Of a stretch of 64,000 nt of DNA, positions 32,098 through 41,400 are shown one piece after another. How positions within the stretch are numbered: position 1 is the stretch's first letter; every line of letters begins with the position of its first letter. A program made the position numbers and the translations under genes. This stretch comes from Pandoraea aquatica (GTDB lineage: Bacteria > Pseudomonadota > Gammaproteobacteria > Burkholderiales > Burkholderiaceae), in NCBI RefSeq assembly GCF_902459565.1, contig NZ_CABPSN010000007.1, forward strand, positions 186,001-250,000, in the 5' to 3' direction. The notes beneath the pieces are model-generated. The model was not told the DNA's origin. It saw only the letters and a list, made by a program, of their open reading frames with translations, and searched no databases.

Positions 32098-32889
32098 ATG
32101 ACGACCACGCATTCGCAATCCGCCTCGCTCCCGGGCAAGGTCTATCTGGTGGGCGCCGGTCCCGGCGCAGCGGACCTGATCACCGTGCGCGGTGCGCGTT
32201 TGCTGGCGCAGGCCGACGTGGTGCTGCATGACGCATTGGTCGAGCCGGAAATGCTGGCCCTGTGCCCGCAGGCAAAGCTCGTCGCGGTGGGCAAGCGTTG
32301 CGGCAAACTCTCCAGCGCTCAGCAGTTCATCAACAAGCAACTGATCGACCACGCCCGTACGCATGGGCTGGTCGTGCGTCTGAAGGGCGGCGATCCGATG
32401 TTGTTCGGCCGCGCGGACGAAGAGTTGCGCGCTCTGGAAGCAGCAGGGATCGAAGTCGAAGTCGTGCCGGGTATCACGGCGGCGCTCGCGAGCGCAGCGA
32501 CACTCGGCCGCTCGCTTACGTTGCGCGGCGTGTCGCGCAGCGTGGCGTTCGTCACGCAAAGTCGTGCGCCCGATTCGGCAGAGATCGCAACGCAAGCATC
32601 GGCCGATTCGCTCGTGTATTACATGGGACGCGACGCCGCCGCGCGTATCGCGGCCGAACTGATCGACGCAGGCAAGTCGCCGGGCACGCCGGTCGCCATC
32701 GTCGAGTCCGTCACGACGTCGCGCGAGCGTCGCACCTGCCTGACGCTGGGTGAACTGCGCGACGGTATCGCCGCGCCGTGGTTCGACAACTCGCAGCCGA
32801 GCGTCATTCTGGTGGGCGAAGTGTTTGCCGATGTGGCGTCGCATCGCATCGAAGAGATCGCGCGAACGTGGGTGAAATCGGCTGCTTGA
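32098..32889 (+). CDS. cobA: Uroporphyrinogen-III C-methyltransferase
   Basis: 263 residues from ATG 32098; the frame opens 17 codons earlier but MTTTHSQSASLPGKVYLVGA is the sensible start. SUMT motifs are VYLVGAGPGAADLITVRGARLL (residues 15 onward), LKGGDPMLFGRADEE and VVPGITAALASAATLG. It uses S-adenosylmethionine to make precorrin-2, the first step to siroheme, the cofactor of sulfite reductase. It is the SUMT domain alone, without the CysG dehydrogenase/chelatase part. The chelation step may be done by the CbiX-type protein at 43210-43590 or by an enzyme elsewhere. Confidence 0.94.
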   Translation: MTTTHSQSASLPGKVYLVGAGPGAADLITVRGARLLAQADVVLHDALVEPEMLALCPQAKLVAVGKRCGKLSSAQQFINKQLIDHARTHGLVVRLKGGDPMLFGRADEELRALEAAGIEVEVVPGITAALASAATLGRSLTLRGVSRSVAFVTQSRAPDSAEIATQASADSLVYYMGRDAAARIAAELIDAGKSPGTPVAIVESVTTSRERRTCLTLGELRDGIAAPWFDNSQPSVILVGEVFADVASHRIEEIARTWVKSAA

Positions 32890-32906
32890 TAGCCGGACGA
32901 GCGTTA

Positions 32907-32934
32907 CGCGGACGTCGTTTTCACGAGGTCCGCG
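32907..32934. terminator. Weak hairpin between cobA and the giant-protein operon
   Basis: CGCGGAC (32907-32913) pairs with GTCCGCG (32928-32934) around a 14-base loop containing TTTT. It lies between convergent genes. No U tract follows. Confidence 0.3.
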
Positions 32935-32950
32935 CGCTAGAACGACTCAC

Positions 32951-33730
32951 TTACGCGATCTCAGCGAGGGCAGCCCGAAAACGCTCTCGCTGACGCTCGG
33001 CCTCGTTGACCTGGGCGGCTTCTGCGGCACGCCAATCGTGGCCGGATCCGGCGTATTGAAAGTTTTTCGCCATGATGAGCGCACTCGCCGCAAAGCCTGT
33101 GGCGACACCCGCGACATAATTCACGCCGGTTCCGATGACTGCCCTGGCGGCCGATGTCAATGTCGATTGGGTCTGCTGCGCATGCGCCTCCGGGCATGAC
33201 TTAACGATGGTGATTTCGCTTTTTGGAACGACAGGAGCACATGCAGATGCTGTTCCGGTTCTTCTCGCCGCAGCTCTGTCAGACTGAGGGAAGTAGCGGT
33301 TAAGCAACTCGTTGACCGTCTTTTCCTGCTTTCCGCAGTTCACTGCATCGACGAAGTCCTGCATCTTCTCAGCCGCAAGCGCCTCAGACATCTTGCTCAG
33401 ATGCCCTGAAATTCGGTCGACCACCGACTGTTCATGAACGGCATCCCAGCGCTCGCGCGTCACGTGTGCCAGCACGCCCAGCATCATCGTCGTTTTTCGA
33501 TCCGACGCGGTGCCGTACAGGGCGATGGCACGACTCAACTTGATCGGTGTTAGCGTTCCGTCGGCATGCAGAATGTTCGAGACCGCGTTGTCGTATCGGT
33601 TCCGAAGTCCGGTGAATTGTTCGTCAAATCGCGGACCCGCCGGACACATGTCGTTCGACAGTGGCAGTGTGAAAGGCGTGAAGGCCGGGCAGACGGGCGG
33701 GGTGTACGGGGGGAGTGCGGCGGCGAACAT
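32951..33730 (-). CDS. Hypothetical protein, last gene of the giant-protein operon
   Basis: 259 residues from ATG 33730, which has AGGAG at 7-base spacing. No family recognised. The N terminus is Pro/Ala-rich (MFAAALPPYTPPVCPAFTPF). The middle is helical, with a Cys- and Lys-containing segment (VNCGKQEKTVNELLNRYFPQ). A hydrophobic helix near residues 200-230 (VIGTGVNYVAGVATGFAASALI) could span or insert in a membrane, and a charged helical tail follows. It lies 141 bases after the second giant gene on the same strand. It might be an immunity, accessory or additional effector protein; the data do not decide. Confidence 0.6.
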   Translation of the reverse strand: MFAAALPPYTPPVCPAFTPFTLPLSNDMCPAGPRFDEQFTGLRNRYDNAVSNILHADGTLTPIKLSRAIALYGTASDRKTTMMLGVLAHVTRERWDAVHEQSVVDRISGHLSKMSEALAAEKMQDFVDAVNCGKQEKTVNELLNRYFPQSDRAAARRTGTASACAPVVPKSEITIVKSCPEAHAQQTQSTLTSAARAVIGTGVNYVAGVATGFAASALIMAKNFQYAGSGHDWRAAEAAQVNEAERQRERFRAALAEIA

Positions 33731-33871
33731 GGCAAGGCTCCTTCGGACAGTAGGTGAAGAACTGCGAATGGCGTTGGGCATTTAACGAACCGACGTCGCA
33801 TGCGGCGGGCCTGACAACGCCTTCACGCAGTGTGTTCTTCGCACACATCGCCGGGCTTTCAGGAATCGCGC

Positions 33872-36800
33872 TCACAAGCCGAACGCCTCGCGCACGGAAA
33901 CGAGGTTGTCGAAGTCCCGACGTAGGGGGAGGGTCGCCAGATCGTTTGTGTCCAGTTCCAGCGTTTCCACCGCTAACGAGTTGCCGACTGCCCGCATCTC
34001 GTACGCACCCGACATCGATTGCAGGTGCGCAAAGACCATCCTCAGCAACTCGGGGGCGTCGTCGTGGACCACGAGTGCGAGCGACGGATCGACGAAGTAG
34101 TACTTCGTCGCTTGCGCGTCGTCGATGTATTTGCCGAGTAATAACGTGCGCGTACCTGCGCGCACCTCGAAGCTGTGCGCCTCGTTGCCAAGACCGTCGA
34201 AGAGGGTCGAAAGCTGCCGCATTTTCGGCGCGTCAAACGGAACGTTCTTATATCGAATGTGCGCCCTGCCCAATTCGCTGAGATCTTCCATGAACCCCTG
34301 AGCATCCTCGCCGACACCGCGCGCCAACGTGTTGAAGCATTCGACGATGAAGCTTGTACTTCCTGTGTCGGCCGCAACGGCCGTTGCGCGCATCACCCCC
34401 GTGCGTGCGTGGCCGAGATAAATAAGCGGTCGTTGAGTGATCGGCAGGAACGATGCGCCGGCCGCCGTCGCCTGCTGCATCAGCGGGCTGTTGTCAGCAG
34501 CGCTCATCGAGTCGAGCGCGTTTTGTGCTTGGTCGATACGCCCGACCAGCGTGCCGAGCTTCTCACGATCGGACTCGGCCGCGTCGATGAATTCCAGTTT
34601 GAGCATGCGCGCACGCCATCGCTGCTCAGCTACGCTGTTAGCTGGCGCGGGCATCGGACCGTCGGCAACTGCCGTTCGTGCATTCTCGAAGATGTCACTG
34701 CGCTCGCGGCGTAGCGCGTTGTAGCGAGTCCAGAAGCCCCGATCGATATTCCATCCGACACCCCGCTCGTCCAGAGGCGGTGTGCGTGTGCTGCCTTGTG
34801 GGACCGTGTGCCAGCGCCCGCGCTCGTCCAGACGTATGAGCGGCCCTTCGCTTTCCCGCACCCGCGCGAGATCGAGCGGCTCGAGACGGAAGAATCCGGT
34901 GGCGTCGTCAAACGAGACATAGGCGCGTGCGTCGGAGGCGACCGACGCGTAGAGCCTGCCGTTCTCACGATACAAGCCGGGAATCAGCCGTTGTGCAGCG
35001 ACCGGCGCGTCGTCAACGAAATAGGTGTACTTGCTGTTGCCTGGCAGCCACGCCATCGCCTTGTATTGCACGAGCGAGATGCCCTGGCTGCCAACTGCAG
35101 TGAGCATGGATTGCCATCCCTGCGCGCGCAGCGCTTCGTCGCCATCGACGTACGACACACTGACCGCGATCACTCCGGCACCGAAGTCCACGGCGGAAAT
35201 GACCTCGCCCAGCGGCCGCAACTCAGGGACGATCCAACTGCCGAGGCCAGCGGCCAAATCGACGGCCGAGATTGAGCGCATGATACGAATGGCAACGCTG
35301 TGGTCCGTCGTGTTCGTTGCCGCTGGCGTGCGCGGCGTCATCGCGGTCTCGTAAGCGGATTCCAGCAACGTGAAGGTATCGCCGGTCAATGCTGGCGTTG
35401 TGACAACGGCATCGGGACGCGCGTCCTTGAGCCACGCGTTGTCGTCGGGATCTCGCTGAGCGATGGTGCCCGCGAGACGGCGGCGTGTCGTTGGATCGGC
35501 CGTTTGCTTAACGAACCAGGTTTCAAGCGCTGCGCGGTTGCCGAAGCCCCGGCAGCTCAGACCGTCTGGAAACATGGCGAGCAGCAGGAGCGGGCTGTGA
35601 CCACGTGCACGCACGGACATCAAACCGGTCCGGTTACCTTGTACGGACAGCCACTCGCGCTCGACGTCGGGGTTATCGATGGTCTGCGCGAGATTGCTAC
35701 GGTCCATACCGGCCAGTTTGATCGGACCGGCAATTCGTGTTGCGATATCCAGATGCGCCGCGCTTAACTCGCCTGCGGTGTGCTGGAGCCACATCTGTGC
35801 GACAAACTCCGATTTCATCGTCTCTCGGACATGGGCGCGATGTTGGCGCCAGAACTCCGCGATGGCCGTCTTTGCGCTCTCGAGGAAGGCACCGATGTTG
35901 CGCCTGTTCACCAAGTCGGTCGCTTTCAGCTTTGTGCCGCTGGCCGTGCGAAGCTCCTTCAGGTAGTAGTCGTTGGCGCCATGCCGGGTGTACACGTCGG
36001 GGAACACCCGCTTGTGCTGATAGGCGCTCGCGTACGTCAGGGCATCCGTGAGTGCCATCGGCCTCGGCTGTTGATCGATTTTTACGTAGAGATTGTCTGG
36101 ATCCGCGTTGGGCAAGCCCAGCTTCATCAGTTCGCCCCGTAAGTGGTCGCGTGCGATCTTCGAGAACCTCGGGAGCGCGACCGAGATGGTGTGCCGTAGC
36201 GCCCGAACCCCGATGACGCCTCTCATGTCGCTCGGGGACATCGGTGAGATGAACGTCTTCATGGCGTGCGCAGACGTCTCGCGCGCGGCGCGCCGGGCCT
36301 TGATTCCCTCGTCGAATGCCGCCGTCGGGGTACCGATCAGCCATGCGCGATAGTCGGAGATGCGTGCGCGCGTTTTCGGACCTGCCAGGGGTAAAGGGGC
36401 GTCGAGTTCGATGACATCGAGGATCGTTCGTGTGGCGATTTCCGGTCCTCCGGCTTTGCCCATGTCCTGAAGGATGGGGGCGGAGAGATCGCAGGACGCC
36501 CCCGGGCGGATGCCAAGTGGCAACCGGTCGAAGAGACGATCGCGCAAACCGGCCGTGTTATTGCGAATCGCATCGATGAGTTTGGGCGGGCTCTCAAACG
36601 CGCGCCATGCAATCGGCTCGCCACGCATATACAGCAACGTGGCACCGTCGTCGGGCTGCTCGCAGACTACGAAGGTGCCAGCTGGCGACACGTGCCGGTG
36701 CCCGAGATCGCTTGTCACATTGAACGTCACCCGCCGGGCGAATGTCTCGGGAATCGACGACGCATCGTCGACAAGCAGGCGTGCTACAGCCCAGTCCGCC

Positions 36801-38386
36801 ACGTAGGCCGCATGTCGAGGCAGCAGGCCATTCTTGTACGTCAGCCGAAGATCGACTTGCGCGAGTCTGGCGAACAATGTGTCAGGGCTGTCGGGGCGGC
36901 CCAGCCGGGTGACCTCCTGGGGAACCATCCATGTGGCAGCTTCTCGTGCCTGCGTGGCTTGCTCCCATTCGAGCACGATCTCCTGGAAGCGCTCCGCCGT
37001 CATCAGCATGGGAAGTTCTTTGACGGCACCTTCCGGCGTCATCGTACTCACGTCGAAGCTGGTACCGTCGGTCAGATCGCAAATGTCCAGATCGCCATCG
37101 ACGATGAGTTGTGCGGCGGCTGGCAGCGACCAATAGGTGACTTGCTTGAGCCGCTGACCATCGGGGATCGGCTCATGTCGTCGAAGCCAGAGATCCGTCA
37201 TATTCTTGCCCGCAAACTCGGGCGCATCCATCACCGTCTTCTCAAACAGTTGTCCTTCGCTCGGTGGCGACTCGAAAGTCAGTGCCTCGTCGAATTTCGC
37301 CGTCAGATCGCCGTGGACGGCGGCGCGGTAGCGCCAGATCAGCGCCGATTCGATCAGGAGCGACATCTCGGGTGAGATGGCTTGAAGCGAGCCCAGCTTG
37401 TCGATCGGTGGCAAGGGCTGCGGGGTGATGCGGGTTTTTCCCGTGGTGACCATTGGCGGCACGGCCGCCCCGGCGACCGGCGGGCCCGGCCAAGCGGGCA
37501 ACGAGACGTGGTCGACGATGTAGTCGAGCATAGCGAGCGCGCGCTCAGGGATGCCGGTGGCGAGGGTGGAGAGTTCCTGACAGACGCTGGCGAGCGTGGG
37601 CAGTCGCGCGCCTGACGGTGGCGTATCCGTGGAGGGCGGCGGTTTGGTAAGGCTTGGGACCGAAAGATGAGGGGCGATGTCCGGAGGGATGCGGCTGACG
37701 TCTGCCATAGGAATGGTCGGGCGCAGCGACGAGGCATACAGCGCACCGAGTAGCCAGCCTGTCTTTCCCGATTTGGTGAAATCCGGAAACGGCGCGGGAC
37801 CCGTCGTCTTCTCATCTGGCGGGCGCATGCTGGTCGGTCCGGTCAGAGGATCGACGCCGGAGCCGAGCCAGCGAAAGTCCTGCGCCATGGAAACTATGAC
37901 GTCGCGCCAGTGCATGAAATAGCCGAGCCAGCCGCTTCCGTGACGGCAACTGTCGTGAAGCGGTTCGCTTGAACCGGCCACCGAACGCGATAGATCATAA
38001 AGTGCCGCGTCGCTGAGGATGCGCTCGCAAATCTCCTCAACGCTTTCACATGCCCCTCGCTCTGCGAGTTGGTTCGCCAGCGTTGCGGCACATGCCGAGG
38101 CGAGCCGTGGCTGAGTGTCGAACAGCCGCGCCAGTTTTTCGATGTGAACGGCGTCCAGTGCGGCGAGATCGTCCGGTGAGATGCCTGACGTCGTCATGTG
38201 AACCAGCAACGCTAGTGCCGGCCCGGTGACGGGCGATTCGTCGAGTCTCGCGCGGGCGACGTCGGCAAGGTTGCCGAAGCGTTCCATTGCGAGATCGACG
38301 TCGTGGGTGCGGGCTGTGGGCGGCGTGTGGTCGGTCGGAACGATCGACGCAGTGGAATTCGAGGGACCTGCAACGATGGCCTGCAT
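33872..38386 (-). CDS. Giant toxin/effector-like protein (dermonecrotic-toxin/DUF6543-like), paralogue 1
   Basis: 1504 residues from ATG 38386 (AGGAGA at 8-base spacing; the frame reaches 38491). No Sec signal; the first ~50 residues are Ser/Thr/Pro-rich. The overall pattern (helical N-terminal half, then a region with FWRQHRAHVRETMKSEFVAQ, a hydrophobic stretch near SAVDFGAGVIAVSVSYVDG, short barrel-like repeats GRLYASVASDARAYVSFDDA and WHTVPQG) resembles large Pseudomonas/Burkholderiales proteins named after dermonecrotic toxins. The last ~160 residues form a separate domain with KYYFVDPSLALVVHDD; a Cys1350, His1404, Asp1433 set is compatible with a papain-like/C58-type triad but this is weak. 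It is full-length homologous to the product of 38475-42980. Family assignment is from memory of sequence style. Confidence 0.75.
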   Translation of the reverse strand: MQAIVAGPSNSTASIVPTDHTPPTARTHDVDLAMERFGNLADVARARLDESPVTGPALALLVHMTTSGISPDDLAALDAVHIEKLARLFDTQPRLASACAATLANQLAERGACESVEEICERILSDAALYDLSRSVAGSSEPLHDSCRHGSGWLGYFMHWRDVIVSMAQDFRWLGSGVDPLTGPTSMRPPDEKTTGPAPFPDFTKSGKTGWLLGALYASSLRPTIPMADVSRIPPDIAPHLSVPSLTKPPPSTDTPPSGARLPTLASVCQELSTLATGIPERALAMLDYIVDHVSLPAWPGPPVAGAAVPPMVTTGKTRITPQPLPPIDKLGSLQAISPEMSLLIESALIWRYRAAVHGDLTAKFDEALTFESPPSEGQLFEKTVMDAPEFAGKNMTDLWLRRHEPIPDGQRLKQVTYWSLPAAAQLIVDGDLDICDLTDGTSFDVSTMTPEGAVKELPMLMTAERFQEIVLEWEQATQAREAATWMVPQEVTRLGRPDSPDTLFARLAQVDLRLTYKNGLLPRHAAYVADWAVARLLVDDASSIPETFARRVTFNVTSDLGHRHVSPAGTFVVCEQPDDGATLLYMRGEPIAWRAFESPPKLIDAIRNNTAGLRDRLFDRLPLGIRPGASCDLSAPILQDMGKAGGPEIATRTILDVIELDAPLPLAGPKTRARISDYRAWLIGTPTAAFDEGIKARRAARETSAHAMKTFISPMSPSDMRGVIGVRALRHTISVALPRFSKIARDHLRGELMKLGLPNADPDNLYVKIDQQPRPMALTDALTYASAYQHKRVFPDVYTRHGANDYYLKELRTASGTKLKATDLVNRRNIGAFLESAKTAIAEFWRQHRAHVRETMKSEFVAQMWLQHTAGELSAAHLDIATRIAGPIKLAGMDRSNLAQTIDNPDVEREWLSVQGNRTGLMSVRARGHSPLLLLAMFPDGLSCRGFGNRAALETWFVKQTADPTTRRRLAGTIAQRDPDDNAWLKDARPDAVVTTPALTGDTFTLLESAYETAMTPRTPAATNTTDHSVAIRIMRSISAVDLAAGLGSWIVPELRPLGEVISAVDFGAGVIAVSVSYVDGDEALRAQGWQSMLTAVGSQGISLVQYKAMAWLPGNSKYTYFVDDAPVAAQRLIPGLYRENGRLYASVASDARAYVSFDDATGFFRLEPLDLARVRESEGPLIRLDERGRWHTVPQGSTRTPPLDERGVGWNIDRGFWTRYNALRRERSDIFENARTAVADGPMPAPANSVAEQRWRARMLKLEFIDAAESDREKLGTLVGRIDQAQNALDSMSAADNSPLMQQATAAGASFLPITQRPLIYLGHARTGVMRATAVAADTGSTSFIVECFNTLARGVGEDAQGFMEDLSELGRAHIRYKNVPFDAPKMRQLSTLFDGLGNEAHSFEVRAGTRTLLLGKYIDDAQATKYYFVDPSLALVVHDDAPELLRMVFAHLQSMSGAYEMRAVGNSLAVETLELDTNDLATLPLRRDFDNLVSVREAFGL

Positions 38387-38474
38387 GGCGAACGTCTCCT
38401 GTCGATTCTGCGTGGGCTTCGGAATTTGGGATCCGGAATTTGGCGATAGCTGTGGCGAATGCGAGGCGAACCCC

Positions 38475-41400
38475 TCAGAGGTGGAGCGCAAAACGTATCG
38501 GCACGGTGCGGGAGAGCCGCCGCTTTCCCAGCTTGGTCACGTCGATTTCCTTCGTGTCGACGAAGTACGCCGTGCCCTCGCGGGCAAGCTCGTATTCGTC
38601 TGCACATGCGCTCAGATGGGCGCGCACGAGCTTTAGCAACCCGCCGAAGTCACGATGCGCGACGATGCCCATTGCGGGATCGACGAAGTAGTACTCGATG
38701 CCACCCAACGCCCGATGCCGCCTGCCTAGCAGCAACTGACGGGTGCCTGCCGTGATCTCGAAAGCGCGTACGGTGTCTCGTGGACCATCGAACAGCGTAT
38801 CGAGTGTTGCAATGCCGAGCGAGAGACTGCGCGTCCACAAATAGTCGATGCTCATGCTGCCTAACTCGCTCAGGTCGCTAACGAACTGGGCCGACGCTTC
38901 CGGCGGCCATTGAGCGCGCCGATTGAACGCACTCGCTATGGCGTCGACCTGGTAACGCATGGGCACCAGCGCGGATGCACGCAACAGCCCCCGGCGCACA
39001 TTGCCGGTGTAGATGCGTGGGCGTTGCGTGATCGCCAGATATCGCGCCCCCATCAGCCTGGCGTCCTTAGCCAACGTGCTGACCGAAACCAGTTCTTCGG
39101 CTTCCACCGCGTTCTGTAAGGCATCCACGCGCCCGGCGAGCGTGCCCAGCGCTGCGGGATCCGTCACGGAGGCGTCCAGGTATTCGAGCTTGCGCAGGCG
39201 CAGTTGCCAGGGCAACGGTGTGGTGTCGGCCGGGAGCGCGACAGTCTCGGCTTCACTTCGCGCCGCTTCATAGACAGGATCGTGGGCCCTGAACCACGTG
39301 TCGTAACGCGCCCGAAACGTCTGATCGATGGTCCACGCGATGTTCTGCTCGTCGAGTATCGGCGTCAGCATTTCGTCTTGTGTGACGACATGCCAGCGGC
39401 CACCGGGCAACAGCGCCATGTACGGTGCGTCTACCCCTGCAACCGCTTTGGCGTCCGCCGGTGCCATGCGAAAGAAGCCCGTCGACGCGTCAAAGGTCAG
39501 ATACGCGCGGGTGTCGGCGTCGATGGCGGCATAGAAACGGCCGGCAGTGCGATGAAGACCGGCAATCACCGCTTCACTGGCACGCGGCGCTTGCGTGACG
39601 AAGTACTTGTAGCGCGCGTCGCCGGTCAGAAGGAGCATCGACTTGAATCTTGCCGCGGCGATACCTTGCGCACCGATGGCGGACGTGAGCGAATGCCAGC
39701 CTTGCTTCATCAACTCCGAATCTTCGTCCAGAAACCCGACGGTCATGGCAGCAGTGCCTATCGCTGCGTCGGCCGCAGAGTAGGCAAGACTGACGGCGCG
39801 CGCCGAAGGCAGAAACCACGTGCCGACGCCGCACGCGAGATCGATCTTCGCAAACGTATCCATGAATTGGAGGAGCGGACGCGACGCATCGGTGCTGTTT
39901 CGGCCCGATAGGTGGACCTGTCGCGCTTCGTACGCAGCCGCTACAGCGGTGAATGTGTCGAAGGGGCCGGTGTCGTGCACGCCCGCCTCGTCCAGCGACG
40001 CCGTCGCGAGCCATGCGGTGTTGGCGTCGGACGGCGCGGCCACAAGTGTCGCAGCGATGCGCTGGCGCGTCGTCTCGCTCTGCACTTGCCTGTCGAACCA
40101 CTTGCTCAGCCGCTCGCGGTCATCGAAGCCATAGACACGCAGGCCTTCGGGATAGGGCGCGAGTAGCAGGCAATGCGGGCGATCGGTCATCGACACGCTC
40201 AGTAGCGATGTCTTCTTGCCACTGACGGTCAGCCATTCCCGCACGACATCCGGATCTTCGATTTCATGTGCGAGTTCCGAGTCGCCCAACCGGCCGAGTT
40301 TGATCGGGCCGGCGATGCGCGATGCAATGTGCGTATGGTCGGTCGGCATGTCGCGCGCCGCTCGATGCATCCAGACCTGGGCGATGAATTCGGACTTGAG
40401 CACCTTGCGGACATCGCGGCGCGACGTTTCCCAGAAGTGGTCGGCGGCGATATCGAGCTTGCGCTGCAGGCCCTCTGTGGCTTGCATGCCCAGAACACCC
40501 TGCGCGACATAGGGTTTGCCAGGCTCGCCTTCGCTCGACGGCGGCTGCCGGATAACCTGGAACTGGCCTAGTTTCTGATGCACGAGCAAAGGCTGGCTCA
40601 TCACGGTGTCGACCTGCATCGCGGGATGAAGGAAGACATCGGTCAGCGATCGCATTTCACGCCGGCGGGTTCTGAGAAAGATCTCGTCGGGGTCGGCAGG
40701 CTGAATCCCCAGCGCTGCCAATCGCTCGGAAAGATGCTGACGAGCGAGTTGGCGCATCTGCGGAATCGCCATCGACAGGTCGTGCCTGAGCACTTCGATG
40801 TGTCCGATCTTATGAATGTCGCGCAGGGAGATGTCGATCGGCCGACCGGGCAACGGCAGACTTGCCGCAAGCGTCTGTTCGCGAAATCGGTGCAGTCCGA
40901 CGGACGTTGCATCGCTACCCGCGCCGGTCAGCCATTGGAGGTAGTGCGCGACGCGTGGACCGGTCGCGGGATTGGCGCGACGATGGATGCCGTCTGCCGC
41001 GATCACGTCCAGCGTGGTGCTTGTCACGACTGTTAGCGGTAACTGATCCGGTTTGCGTACGAGTTTTACCGTCGGCGAGCTAGTGACGGCGCATTGACGC
41101 AACGGCAGCGGGAGCCGATCGTACAGGGTTGTGCGTAATCCGGAGGCATCCTCATCGATGGCGCTGAGCAGCGCAACTGGCGACCGGTACGCGCGCCACG
41201 CGGCGACATCGCCTTTCAGATAGAGCAGTGTCGTGCCATTGCCTGACGGCTCGCCGATGACGCAGGTGCCGGCGGGTGCCACGACATGATCGCGTCCGTC
41301 ACGCTGCAAGGTGAATTCGAGTCGATGGGAGAAGAAGGGTGCGTCCGCAGGGTTGTCCGCCAGCGAGATGTTCGCGAGGGCTGCGTAACCGAGTAAGCGG

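Noticed and set aside
30516-32138. 540-codon minus-strand frame opposite cysN
   Set aside because: Shadow of the conserved GTPase gene; the sense protein is recognisable along its full length.
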